A stretch of DNA of 28,311 bases from the IMG/VR virus record IMGVR_UViG_3300030451_004837, positions 1 through 28,311 of that record. One strand, 5' to 3'. The notes beneath the pieces were generated by a model. That model was given only the letters and a program-made list of their open reading frames with translations. It had not been told where the DNA came from and did not search any database. How positions within the stretch are numbered: the stretch's first letter is position 1; each line of letters begins with the position of its first letter. The stretch comes from a virus. The translations under genes and the position numbers were made by a program. This document shows positions 7,300-16,690 of the stretch, piece after piece.

Positions 7300-8550
7300 A
7301 TGGCATACAATGCAACAAAAATTGGGGTTCTTCATGCACTCCGTCAAGATTCAGGCTATGAAACAGTGCCCACGGCTGACACGGTTGACAACACAGGCAC
7401 AAAGATTGAAGCAGAAGTTTTCATGCCACCCACAACACGTGAAGTTTTTGAACGTGCAGCAGTCCGCCATGGGTTCTATGAATTGGCACCTGTGTCAGGT
7501 TCACCATATGGTGCTGAATTCACCATCAGAAAGCCTTTGCATGGTCTTTCATCAAGTGCACTGTCAGGCAACCCTGTTGACTCCCCTGACAGTCAAATTC
7601 TTGAGGCGTTGCTTGGGTCACATTCAATCAATAACTATGAAGCATCTGGTGTTGTGTCAGGGTCTACAGAAACAGCAATCAAAGTTGCTGATGCAGATGG
7701 TGGCAATTTCACAGCAGGTGTTGCACTGATGGCTTCAGGCAAAGGTGGCTTCATTTCTGCACTTGATGACGTTGACAATGAACTTGACATGGTGCTTGAA
7801 CTCGACACAGCACCCACAGCAAGTGACACAATCTTTGGTTCAAACACTGTTTACTTGTCCACAGCAGACACTGCTGCATTTTCTTTCACGTGGAGAAGCC
7901 AGGAAAACAACACAAGAATGCATTTGCAAAGTTGTGTGCCTACCACTGCAACAATCACCCTCGGACCGAAAGACAACTATCCGATGGTTGAAGTGACTTT
8001 TCAGTGCAACAAGATGGTCAGTGATCCTGATGGGTCTGCACTTGAAGCATATGACTATTCACTGCCTGTGTTGCCTGTACCCTTCAAGGGCTCCACAACT
8101 GACACAGGTTCAAGATTGATTTTTGCAACCACAAGCGGTGGAACGGGTGCAACTGAACTTGACGTTGAAGGGCTGCAAATTGTCATCACACAGGAATTGT
8201 TGCCACAGCTATCACACAACAGCGTTTCAGGTGTTGTGGATGTTCAGGTGATCAACAGAACTGTTGAAGTCAGCATGCGTGGTGTGTTGGGAGCGTCAAA
8301 CCCTTATGACACAACAGGGGCAGTGTTGACTGATATTGCAAATTCAGCACCCAAGGCTGTGCAGTTGCAGATTGGTTCAACGTCAGGTCAAACACTGATG
8401 ATGCTGTTGCCGTCTCCAATTCAGACAGAAGTGCCAGCGGTTGAAGATCTTGGTGGTGTCTTTGGTTTGTCTTTCATGATGAAACCGGGCAACTTTGGGG
8501 GCAGTGGTCAAACAGTTGCAGATTCTGATTTCAGGATTGCTTTTCTGTAG
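7300..8550 (+). CDS. Major tail (tube) protein
   Basis: A 416-residue, S/T/G/V-rich, strand-rich protein with a strong AAGGAG site. It lies between the putative tail terminator and the tail-assembly chaperone, the invariant position of the tail tube subunit. It is longer than many tube proteins (150-250 residues), so it probably carries an extra domain; residues 105-180 look like an inserted, outward-facing domain. It forms the hexameric rings through which DNA passes. Confidence 0.82.
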   Translation: MAYNATKIGVLHALRQDSGYETVPTADTVDNTGTKIEAEVFMPPTTREVFERAAVRHGFYELAPVSGSPYGAEFTIRKPLHGLSSSALSGNPVDSPDSQILEALLGSHSINNYEASGVVSGSTETAIKVADADGGNFTAGVALMASGKGGFISALDDVDNELDMVLELDTAPTASDTIFGSNTVYLSTADTAAFSFTWRSQENNTRMHLQSCVPTTATITLGPKDNYPMVEVTFQCNKMVSDPDGSALEAYDYSLPVLPVPFKGSTTDTGSRLIFATTSGGTGATELDVEGLQIVITQELLPQLSHNSVSGVVDVQVINRTVEVSMRGVLGASNPYDTTGAVLTDIANSAPKAVQLQIGSTSGQTLMMLLPSPIQTEVPAVEDLGGVFGLSFMMKPGNFGGSGQTVADSDFRIAFL

Positions 8551-8564
8551 CAAAAAGGGGTGCA

Positions 8565-8981
8565 ATGGGTTTTCTAGTAGTGAGCAAAAAAGACACCTTC
8601 AGATTGGTATTTCAGGGCGATCCTGCAATCAAATTTGAAGGGGATGAACCAGGGTGGGTTGCAGAACATCTTGCAGAAAAGCACAGCGGTGAAACACCTG
8701 ATGTGCTTTTGTGCAGGCCCCTTGGTTGTGATGAAGTGCTGCGTGTGGTCAATGCTGTTGAATCAGATGCATCTTTGATTGTGTACGCTGCTGCACTTGG
8801 GGTGAAAGCAATTCATCAAGCAGACGGTCAGGTCATTGAAAAGCCTGAAAAGATCCGGGAAGTGTTGAACCATGCTGAAAACCTGCAAGCCGTCACAGCA
8901 CTTGCACAAGCAATCTTTTCTGCATCGAGGGAGGGTGCAGACGCTCTTCCCTTTCGCAGTCCAGGCACTGAAATACAGTGA
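8565..8981 (+). CDS. Tail assembly chaperone, short form (gpG-like)
   Basis: A 138-residue protein between the tube protein and tape measure genes, where nearly all siphophages carry a frameshifted chaperone pair. It is mixed alpha/beta with a helical C-terminal third (residues 95-120). It ends at TGA 8979-8981 while the +1 frame stays open from at least 8872 to 9300. The chaperone is expected to coat the tape measure protein before tube assembly and to be absent from the virion. An AAAAGGGG site precedes its ATG. Confidence 0.8.
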   Translation: MGFLVVSKKDTFRLVFQGDPAIKFEGDEPGWVAEHLAEKHSGETPDVLLCRPLGCDEVLRVVNAVESDASLIVYAAALGVKAIHQADGQVIEKPEKIREVLNHAENLQAVTALAQAIFSASREGADALPFRSPGTEIQ

Positions 8982-9300
8982 CAAACTGACTGGTGCACCC
9001 TTCAGGCTTTCTTGTGATGAATGCCCACGTGACAAAAAGTGTGATGAATGGTCAGAGGGTGATGGATACAAATACAGCGGCAAACCACTGTTCAAAACAC
9101 AGTGGGAGCGTTGCCCTACTTCATACCTGAATGATCGTCAGCTTTCTATTGCATTGAATGCAATCACCCATGGTAGAATTCACCCATTGACTGACTGGCC
9201 GTTTGGCTATTCTGATTGGTTTGTTCAGTGGGTTTCATCATTGCATCAAGCAATTGAAGAACGAAAACAAGAGGAGATGAAAAGCAATGGCGGCTGGTGA
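8565..9300 (+). CDS. Tail assembly chaperone, frameshift product (gpGT-like)
   Basis: Predicted +1 frameshift fusion: residues 1-129 from 8565-8951, then the +1 frame from 8953 to 9300, giving 244 residues. The downstream frame has no convincing start of its own; its first ATG (8872) gives an N-terminus that is clearly out-of-frame noise. The T-like extension has cysteines at fusion positions 150, 153, 159 and 183 (CDEC, then KKC, then ERCP), a possible zinc site, and a helical C-terminus. It overlaps the tape measure gene by 14 bases. The +1 direction is less common than the usual -1 shift, so the exact slip site is inferred. Confidence 0.75.
8946..8952 (+). other. Candidate +1 frameshift site CTT CCC T
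   Basis: In the upstream frame the codons are GCT CTT CCC TTT CGC. A +1 slip with tRNA-Leu on CTT or tRNA-Pro on CCC gives the same product, ALP then FAVQA. CCC-T is a known type of +1 shifty stop or sense site in phages. A Shine-Dalgarno-like GGGAGGG lies about 14 bases upstream (8929-8935) and could stimulate slipping, as in prfB although more distant. A -2 shift near the same place would reach the same frame. Confidence 0.55.
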
Positions 9301-11728
9301 TGTCAGGGTTTTGCTGAATGTTGATGCAGATGACAACGTGTCAGCAATCATCAAGCAAACAAATGTAGTGATGAAACGTTTTGGGAAAAACGCAGTCAAG
9401 GCAGGAAAAGACGGATCACGGGCATTCATCAAGATGCGCGGGGTCATGAAAAATGCATCCACAACTTTTACTGAAATGAATTCAAAGATTGCTCTTGTGC
9501 AAACTGCCTTTTTCGCTTTGCAGCGTGTTGGTGAACATGCCATTTCAGGTGAAATTGCCAACAATGCTGAAAAGATCTTTGCCCAGGTGATAGGCTCGAC
9601 AGAACAAGCACAGACAGCAATGAACAGCTTGCGGAAGTCAACCAAGGGGATCATTGATGACACTTCTTTGCAGGTCTTTGCGTCCCGTCTTTTGATTGCT
9701 GGAAGTCAAATGAAAGACGTTGCAGGGATGGCTGAACTTGCAGGAAAAGTTGCCCTTGCAACTGGCCGTCAGGTGCCTGAAGTCATGCAGAAGCTTCAGG
9801 ATGCAATTCTTGGTGGACGTCAAACGGAATTCAGAAGACTTGGTGTTGCAGTTGACCTGAACAAGACAATCAAAGAACAGATTGAACTTGAGGGAAGGCG
9901 CGTTGATGACCTTGAAATGTCAGAGTTGATCACAAGACGATTGACCATCGTCACAGAAAAGCTGACGCAAGCCATGGATGCAGCAGGCATCAACACAGAA
10001 GAATTGTCAACGCATTTGCGGGGGTTGAAGGCAGATCTAGACAATCTCGAAAGCACAGCACAGCAAACCCTTGCACGTGCAATCTCTCCTGAGATGATTG
10101 AGGAACGTGCAGGTCTTGTCAGCAAGACTGTGCAGCGTGTCTTGCGCACGTCAGGTGCTGCTGCATTGACGCAATTGTTTGGTGATGGTGAATTGGTTTC
10201 AGAACGATTTCAGCGGTTTTCAGAAAAGCTTGCAAAAGAAACAGGTCTTTCAGTCAAAGCAATTCAGACTGACATCAGGGATGCTGTTTTGGGTGCTGAA
10301 ACCATCACAGGTGAACGAGCTGGTGCAGGCTTCTTTGATCACCAGGCAGCATTCACTGAAGCAGGAAAGATTGAAGAACTTGCAATGCACCTTGCTGAAA
10401 GATTGATCACGGCTGACCGTGAACGCTTTGCAGACAAGCAAAAGCTTGCACAGGATGCAATTGCAAATGAAGACAGGCTTGAAAAACTAGCGGGAAAAGA
10501 AAAAAGTGAACTGAAAAAGCAGATTCATGACATGGAAGTGTTTTTCTTCAATGAGCGTTCAAACATGACCCAGGAAGAACAAATCACCATGGATGCTGCA
10601 ATCAGAACAGAAAAACTGAACTTGCAGTTGAAAGAAGAAAAGATTGACTTGCTGAAGCATGAACTTGAAGTGCTGAAAATTAGTGCTGAAACAATGGAAA
10701 AGCTTGAAAAGCTTGACGCACCCAAGCCAAAAAAAGCAGTCAAAAAAGGACCATCAGCAGCGCAGATTGCAGCAGAAAGGAAGCGTGACAATGATCGAAT
10801 GATGCGAGCAATTGTGGAAGACAAGAGGCTGCAACGGTCATTGGAGATTGAGCACTTCAAGCGTCAAAAGTCACTGACGATTGTTCACGCATTAGAAATG
10901 GAAGACATCAGAAAGAAGTTTGATGAAGAAAGGATGTTGAATACAGAAATGACCATGCATGAACAGTTTTTGCTTGAAACAAAGCAGCAAGCTGAAGAGA
11001 TACGCATGGCGCACACCCAGGCTGACCAATTGCTTGAAATTGAAAAGGGACGTCAAGCAAAGATTGAAGAATTGCACAAAGCACACGCTGAACATTTGAA
11101 AGAAATGCGTGAGCAAGATCTTGAAGAATTCCAACGTCAAGCAGAAAGTGTTGCGGGTGCGCTTGGTATGCTCCAGGGCCCATTGATTCAGCTTGTTGAC
11201 CATGAAAAAGGTGCATCACGTTCAATGAAACGATTTGGCGCAACCATGGGCGCAACAAGTGCTGCTGCAACTGTCTATGCACAGGAAACAGACACAAGTG
11301 CAGATGCAACAGATAGGCTGAAGCAGGGTTTACCTTCGATGGTGTCAGCAGGTGGAACTGCTGCTGCTGCATTTGTAAAGCAGACCAAAACAAAAGCAAT
11401 GATTCAGGGGGGATTTGAAGCAGCATCTTCCCTTGCAGCGTTTGCAACTGGAAACATTGTGGGTGGTGCAGGTCATGCTGCTGCTGCTGCTGCGTTTTTT
11501 GCCCTTGCAGGCAAATCAAAGGGCAAAGCGTCTTCAGGTCTTGGGTCAAAGGAAGCTGCATTGACTTCAGGGGGTGGCGGCACAGGGATGTCAGCGGCAA
11601 CGGGTGGTTCACAGGTCACTGTCAACGTGCAGGGCTTTGCACTTGGAAGTGCTGTTGACATGGGTTCAGCAATCGGAAGAACCGTTGACACAGCACGTCA
11701 CACAGGTCTTGATTCTTCAGAGGTATAA
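9287..11728 (+). CDS. Tape measure protein
   Basis: An 813-residue protein, the longest helical product here, placed directly after the tail chaperones. The N-terminal part (residues 1-370) is helical and A/L/R-rich. Residues about 380-620 are charged coiled coil rich in E, K, Q and L. A hydrophobic, alanine-rich stretch at about 705-745 could insert in the host membrane during DNA ejection. The C-terminus is glycine-rich. At about 1.5 angstrom per residue it would set a tail near 120 nm. GAGGAG lies 11 bases before the ATG, inside the preceding chaperone frame. GCT repeats at about 11478-11493 encode the poly-alanine. Confidence 0.92.
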   Translation: MAAGDVRVLLNVDADDNVSAIIKQTNVVMKRFGKNAVKAGKDGSRAFIKMRGVMKNASTTFTEMNSKIALVQTAFFALQRVGEHAISGEIANNAEKIFAQVIGSTEQAQTAMNSLRKSTKGIIDDTSLQVFASRLLIAGSQMKDVAGMAELAGKVALATGRQVPEVMQKLQDAILGGRQTEFRRLGVAVDLNKTIKEQIELEGRRVDDLEMSELITRRLTIVTEKLTQAMDAAGINTEELSTHLRGLKADLDNLESTAQQTLARAISPEMIEERAGLVSKTVQRVLRTSGAAALTQLFGDGELVSERFQRFSEKLAKETGLSVKAIQTDIRDAVLGAETITGERAGAGFFDHQAAFTEAGKIEELAMHLAERLITADRERFADKQKLAQDAIANEDRLEKLAGKEKSELKKQIHDMEVFFFNERSNMTQEEQITMDAAIRTEKLNLQLKEEKIDLLKHELEVLKISAETMEKLEKLDAPKPKKAVKKGPSAAQIAAERKRDNDRMMRAIVEDKRLQRSLEIEHFKRQKSLTIVHALEMEDIRKKFDEERMLNTEMTMHEQFLLETKQQAEEIRMAHTQADQLLEIEKGRQAKIEELHKAHAEHLKEMREQDLEEFQRQAESVAGALGMLQGPLIQLVDHEKGASRSMKRFGATMGATSAAATVYAQETDTSADATDRLKQGLPSMVSAGGTAAAAFVKQTKTKAMIQGGFEAASSLAAFATGNIVGGAGHAAAAAAFFALAGKSKGKASSGLGSKEAALTSGGGGTGMSAATGGSQVTVNVQGFALGSAVDMGSAIGRTVDTARHTGLDSSEV

Positions 11729-11730
11729 AC

Positions 11731-12372
11731 ATGGCAAGGGGTCTTCAGTTTTGGGTCAAAGGGTGGTCAGGTTCAATCACTGTCACTGATGGTGTTGATT
11801 CTGTTGTTGTGACTCCTGACAATTCAAGCAGCCCTTTTGAAGTCTTGAAGACTGTTGCAACAAACTGTCAGGCCACCTTTGGTGGCACATGGTCAGCAGA
11901 ATTGACTTCAGACTTTTTTTTGAGGCTTTCAAGCAGTGGGGCAGGCACTTGGGATGCTTCATTGACAGAAACCTGTGACACCCTGATGGGTCTAAATGCT
12001 TCCTATTCTTCTGTATCAGCCATTTCAGGCACAAGCATACCAACAGGGGGTTTCTTCCCCTATGATGACGGCAACGGGCTTGTGTACGTGCTTGACGCCA
12101 GGATTGCAGGCAACACAGGTGTGCAACTGTATGATGGGGCATACTGGTACAACACACCGGGAACAAACCACAGAAGACCTGTTGTCAGGTTCAGTTGTTT
12201 ACGGGCAAAGGTCTTGAATTTTGTTGAAGCTGTTGAAAACATGGGAACACCTGCAAAGGTGCAGATTGTTGACGATGCTGATGACCCTTCTTTTTATGTG
12301 GGGAACATCAGAACCAGTGAAACCAACGCAATTGATGGGTGGACCAATATCCAGATGGAGCTGACCAGATGA
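11731..12372 (+). CDS. Tail-tip protein, distal-tail-like
   Basis: A 213-residue, strand-rich protein immediately after the tape measure, the usual place of the distal tail protein. GAGG lies eight bases before the ATG. Its first half (around PFEVLKTVA, W-SAEL and TCDTLMG) resembles the N-terminal domain of the next protein, suggesting a duplicated domain. Its stop overlaps the next start (ATGA). It probably caps the tube and joins it to the tip complex; the precise role is inferred from order. Confidence 0.6.
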   Translation: MARGLQFWVKGWSGSITVTDGVDSVVVTPDNSSSPFEVLKTVATNCQATFGGTWSAELTSDFFLRLSSSGAGTWDASLTETCDTLMGLNASYSSVSAISGTSIPTGGFFPYDDGNGLVYVLDARIAGNTGVQLYDGAYWYNTPGTNHRRPVVRFSCLRAKVLNFVEAVENMGTPAKVQIVDDADDPSFYVGNIRTSETNAIDGWTNIQMELTR

Positions 12373-15300
12373 AAGTGATGCAGGCATTTGTCAATTGTGA
12401 TCTACCAGGGCACAGGCAAATTGAATTTGACACAGGGTCAGGGTTTACATCTGCACAGGTTTCAGGATGGTTGCCTTTCAAAGACTATGTTGCAGCACTA
12501 TCTGCCACCCTTCCAAACGGGTGGTCAATGGAATACAGCACCACATTTGACAGGGTTGTTTTGACGGCAGGTACAGGCAACCTGAAATTGCGATTTGAAA
12601 CACAATCAATGGCTGACACATTGGGGTCAACCACCACCACAACAAGCAATTTCACAACAACAAGCAGGCTTGATTCAAACCCCATGGGCTGTGTGCAGAT
12701 TCAACACCTTCACATTTCAACACCTGTGTCAGGCAATAAACCAACATTGCGCTCTTTTAGGCATGGCAGGGCACACGCAACTTCATTTGGTGCGTCCATT
12801 AGCTACAGGGTGACAGTCAGGTTCAATGCATCTGAAATTGACCGTGTGCAGAATGGTCCTTTGTCATGTGGCAAGCTGCGTTTTGGTGATTACACTGCGT
12901 CAAGTGTGTACAGCGCAACAGATCTTGGTGGATATCTTGACGGGTTTTTGCAGGCACAAAACAGCCTGTTTTTTGAAAATGAAGAGGTTGAAATTGGTTC
13001 AACGTCTGAAATGACAATCATTGCACCTGACACAGCACACAACAACAGTGCAGCAGTCAGTGATGCCTTTTGGGGTCACATAGTCAGGGGATATTCACTG
13101 AACTATTTTTGCACAATTGAAGGGGTGCAATTTCGTTTTGCAGAACATGACGTGGGGTTTTCTTCAGGTGATTACACTGACAGCTTCACCTTGATTGTTG
13201 ATGGTTCACAAAAAGCACACTACAAGATTGACCGCTTCAAGGGTCTTGCTGCTGCATCAGGGGTCACCCTTGGTGTGTTGGACCCTGACAATGACCTTGG
13301 TGTGTTCACCAGGGCAAATGTGCAGATTCCCATTTCATCAGAAGTTGCCTACAATGACACAAGCATTTCACTTTCTTCTGACTCCACTAATTTCGGCCCT
13401 AGTGGCGTTGTGTTTTTAGGCAAAGAAGCTTTGTCCTTTACAAGCAACACAGGCCCTTCGGGCACCCCTGCAAACACCTTGCAAGGCATTTCAAGACCGT
13501 ATGGTGAAGGGTATGACTACGGGACAAAAAGCACAGAAAAATTCAGGACAGTGACAAACAAGAAGCGTGTTTGGGATGGCTGTGAAGTTGATTTGCGGGC
13601 AATGCTTCTTGATCCCTACGGCAGGGCAGTGGGCACAACATATGCTGATGACTATCAAAGACAGGTCTTCAGCGGTGAAGTTGATGGTGTTCCCGGCTAT
13701 GATTCAGGTGTGTGGGTTTTGCAAACACGTGATTTGTTGCGCCGATTGACCAGGAAAGTGGGTCAGGGTGCAGTTGGAAGAACAGCACCCACGCCAAACA
13801 GCAACAACTTGCCCGTCACAGGTCAGGCCTTTTCTGAAGCTTCATCTTTGTGGGTCAGGACAACAGGCAATGAAAAGCTGTTGTTGAATGTTGTTGGGAA
13901 TTCAGGTAGTGGTAACTTTGATTCCGTGCAGTATGAATTGTCACTTTCAGCACTGTCTTTGCCAAACTATCACACCCTGTTTGAAGGCATTGAAGCATTG
14001 CTGAAGACCATCAAGAATCTTCAGTTGACACCATTGTCTTCAACATCAGGTTTGATTTCAGAGCAGTGCACAATCTTGCACTTTGCAGATGGTTATGACT
14101 TGAATTCAGATGGCACTGTCAATGTGGGTCTTGCCCTTGCACCCAAGGCAGGCAATGACTACTTCATTGCAGAAATCCAAGTCACAACAATTGCTGGTCA
14201 GACAGCACCTGCATGGTTGCCTGACGGAATTGAATTCTACAACGGCAACACAGATGAAGCATCACTTTCAGAGCTTTTGAAAAAGCAAATTCCAGGCTTT
14301 TCAGGTCAGTCAATTCAAAACATTGTCATCAAGCAACCACCAAACAGCGCAAGCACCCTCGGAACATGGGAGTCAAGCGGGTTTGCATTGATGGAAGGTG
14401 ACAATGACTTTTCAGAGTTGATCAAATATCAAAGCACAAACACAACTGCCATTGTTGGCAGAATTGTCTTGCAGGACTGCACAAGAAACATCTTGGGTCA
14501 AGAAGTCAACGTGTTTAAGGGCAACAGGGAAATCAAGCAGGCGTTGCGACAGGGCACAGAAGCACAAGCGCAAGATGCAACCCTTGGTTCACTTGCCTGT
14601 CAGGTGCTGGAGTCTTCAGGCAACACGTCTGAAAGGGGCACCTTTGATGTGTTCCCCAGTGGTTTTGGCTACGCTTTGAAAGCTTCAAGTCATGTTATGG
14701 ACGATCCAAACACCTTGGGTCAGCCTGACATTTGCATTGCAAGCGCATTGAATTTTCAAGCAGATATGATTTTGACCGGGGGGGTCAGTTTTGAAGAGTA
14801 TTTTGGCGGGACTGCTGCTGCAATGGGGTTCTGTTTTTCATGGGTCAGATATGGGTCTGACTTGCGGATTGGCTGCGTTTCTACGTTTCCAGGGGGAACA
14901 AATGAAGCATACACGTTGACAGATGCAGACCTTGTTGCAGGGTCATCTGTTGAGATTGTCAAAGTGGCAGCAGGCCCAAATGAAGTGACAGTTGAACAAT
15001 CAGAATCACCGACTGTGAAAGCAAAAAGTCAATACACATACAGAGTCATTGAAGACATGCTTTCACGCGGGACGGTGGGTCAAAAGGTCAGCTTGTATGG
15101 TCTAGAAGAAGGGGCGTTTTTCGTCTTTGCAAAGGCCCTTGCAGTCAGTCTTGTCAACAATTCATCTTCTGATGTTGCGTACAGAATCAAAGTCAGACCA
15201 GGGCGCGACTATCTAGCAGGGCAAAACATCAGGTTGAACATCACGCACCCTTCATGCTTTGACTGGAAAAACAACCAAACAGGATTGCAGGACGTTGCAA

Positions 15301-15692
15301 GGGTCACAGAAGTGCAACGGTCACTTGCAACGGGTGAATGCACACTGACCATCATGACAAGTGCAACCACCTTCTTTCCCGTCCTTTGTCCCTGCACAGT
15401 GATCACAAATTACAATGGCACAGGGTCTGATGGTATTTTGACAGTGACTGATGCAAGCATTTTTGAAGTGAATGATGTGTTGAGAGCATACAACCCAGGC
15501 ACAACCCTTGCTGAAGAAAAGTCAGTCATTGCTGTTGATACGTCCACAAATCAAATCACTGTTTCAGGTCTTTTGAGCTTTATTCCAACGAATAACTACA
15601 CAACGTGCACATATCCTGTTGACAGCAATGCATCAATTTCAACACGGCAAGCAGCACATTCACACGTTGCTGATGGGGGGTCATACTCATGA
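12369..15692 (+). CDS. Large tail-tip/baseplate hub protein
   Basis: A 1107-residue, strand-rich protein and the largest gene. The ATG at 12369 overlaps the upstream stop and has GGAG nine bases before it; an in-frame ATG at 12339 would overlap more. The first 200 residues resemble the preceding protein. Residues 290-460 contain repeated GVLDPDNDLG and ISRPYGEGYDYG-like segments typical of hub or adhesion domains, and the last 200 residues contain CPC and an SHVADGGSYS end. Its size and place after the tape measure suggest the central tip protein that contacts the host surface. No hydrolase motif is recognised. Confidence 0.7.
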   Translation: MKVMQAFVNCDLPGHRQIEFDTGSGFTSAQVSGWLPFKDYVAALSATLPNGWSMEYSTTFDRVVLTAGTGNLKLRFETQSMADTLGSTTTTTSNFTTTSRLDSNPMGCVQIQHLHISTPVSGNKPTLRSFRHGRAHATSFGASISYRVTVRFNASEIDRVQNGPLSCGKLRFGDYTASSVYSATDLGGYLDGFLQAQNSLFFENEEVEIGSTSEMTIIAPDTAHNNSAAVSDAFWGHIVRGYSLNYFCTIEGVQFRFAEHDVGFSSGDYTDSFTLIVDGSQKAHYKIDRFKGLAAASGVTLGVLDPDNDLGVFTRANVQIPISSEVAYNDTSISLSSDSTNFGPSGVVFLGKEALSFTSNTGPSGTPANTLQGISRPYGEGYDYGTKSTEKFRTVTNKKRVWDGCEVDLRAMLLDPYGRAVGTTYADDYQRQVFSGEVDGVPGYDSGVWVLQTRDLLRRLTRKVGQGAVGRTAPTPNSNNLPVTGQAFSEASSLWVRTTGNEKLLLNVVGNSGSGNFDSVQYELSLSALSLPNYHTLFEGIEALLKTIKNLQLTPLSSTSGLISEQCTILHFADGYDLNSDGTVNVGLALAPKAGNDYFIAEIQVTTIAGQTAPAWLPDGIEFYNGNTDEASLSELLKKQIPGFSGQSIQNIVIKQPPNSASTLGTWESSGFALMEGDNDFSELIKYQSTNTTAIVGRIVLQDCTRNILGQEVNVFKGNREIKQALRQGTEAQAQDATLGSLACQVLESSGNTSERGTFDVFPSGFGYALKASSHVMDDPNTLGQPDICIASALNFQADMILTGGVSFEEYFGGTAAAMGFCFSWVRYGSDLRIGCVSTFPGGTNEAYTLTDADLVAGSSVEIVKVAAGPNEVTVEQSESPTVKAKSQYTYRVIEDMLSRGTVGQKVSLYGLEEGAFFVFAKALAVSLVNNSSSDVAYRIKVRPGRDYLAGQNIRLNITHPSCFDWKNNQTGLQDVARVTEVQRSLATGECTLTIMTSATTFFPVLCPCTVITNYNGTGSDGILTVTDASIFEVNDVLRAYNPGTTLAEEKSVIAVDTSTNQITVSGLLSFIPTNNYTTCTYPVDSNASISTRQAAHSHVADGGSYS

Positions 15693-16690
15693 CGGTGAGC
15701 ATTCCAACAACATATTCAACCAGTGACATCACAGTTGGTGAAGGAGTTGCACCAGGGCAGCAGATCACAAGTGAAGGCCTTGACACCATCATTGACAATC
15801 ACAACTTCATTGGTGGGAATTACAGACCATCATGTGCTGATGTGATCATGATTGATCGTGGTGGTTTCACCACCTTTGTTGCAGCAGGGTCAAGCTATTA
15901 CAATCTGTGCGCAATCCCTGTTTTGGGTCATGCAGATGCAAAGCAAATGACGTTCACAGGTGTCTTCACAAACGTGCAATCAAGTGATGCAAATGTGCGT
16001 CTTGTTTGCGGTGGCAACACAGGTTCTTCTGTCACCCTTTCAGCAGGTGCAACGGCAACAACATTGACATTGACCTGTGATGCAGAAACAACTGACTTTT
16101 GTGCAGCAGTCCAAGTCAATCAACCATCAGGCGGTTCTGATGAGCAGGTGTACCTTTTGACAGGCAGTTTCAACTGGTCAGGGCTTACAGGAACACAGTC
16201 AGATTCACCTACATCAACAGGTTTTGTTTGGGCACAGTCTTCAGAATTGATTGACACAAAACCTGTCACAGTGGAGCAGTACAACCGATTTTTGAATGGT
16301 CCCTACACAGTGTGGAAGGGTTGCCCACAGTCAATGGGGTCAATTGTGTGGGGTTTGACATTCAGGACAGTTGAAACAACGTCAACATCATACACTGAAG
16401 TTGGCAGGATGTTGCTTGTCAAAAGAAGACCCAATGTTGTTGTAGAATTCACAGCACTTGGGAGGCATGGCACAGTCAAGCTTGAAATTGCTGGTCAGTC
16501 ATATGAAAAGAACTGTGATTCAGGGAGTGTGCCAGCGTACAACACTGACCCTGATGACCTAGATGTTCACAGCTTTTCTGATATTGACCTTTCGGAGCAA
16601 CCCCAGTTGCTTGAAGTGGTTGTGTATTGGAAGTCAACCAGCGGGACGAGTGCAACCCTTGGTGCAATCAATGCAATGGTGAAAAAATGA
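15689..16690 (+). CDS. Putative tail fibre / receptor-binding protein
   Basis: A 333-residue, S/T/G-rich beta protein with an ATGA overlap to the hub gene. An N-terminal segment (residues 1-45, with NFIGGNYRP) could be an attachment helix and strand, followed by several strand-rich blocks with scattered cysteines. The C-terminal block (residues 250-330) looks like a carbohydrate-binding-type beta sandwich. The location at the end of the tail operon is where receptor-binding proteins usually sit. Family unrecognised; the role is inferred. Confidence 0.55.
   Translation: MTVSIPTTYSTSDITVGEGVAPGQQITSEGLDTIIDNHNFIGGNYRPSCADVIMIDRGGFTTFVAAGSSYYNLCAIPVLGHADAKQMTFTGVFTNVQSSDANVRLVCGGNTGSSVTLSAGATATTLTLTCDAETTDFCAAVQVNQPSGGSDEQVYLLTGSFNWSGLTGTQSDSPTSTGFVWAQSSELIDTKPVTVEQYNRFLNGPYTVWKGCPQSMGSIVWGLTFRTVETTSTSYTEVGRMLLVKRRPNVVVEFTALGRHGTVKLEIAGQSYEKNCDSGSVPAYNTDPDDLDVHSFSDIDLSEQPQLLEVVVYWKSTSGTSATLGAINAMVKK

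Noticed and set aside
8872-8950. Independent start of the second chaperone frame at ATG 8872
   Set aside because: The encoded N-terminus is Cys/His/Gln-rich noise from the out-of-frame helix, and there is no ribosome site; the frameshift model fits better.
11470-11500. GCT repeat as a phase-variable microsatellite
   Set aside because: It is a short in-frame trinucleotide run coding for poly-alanine in the tape measure; length changes would not shift the frame.
10908-11612. 234-residue minus-strand ORF opposite the tape measure gene
   Set aside because: Rich in H, Q and L, as expected from the complement of the tape measure codons. It has no ribosome site and is fully covered by a confident gene.
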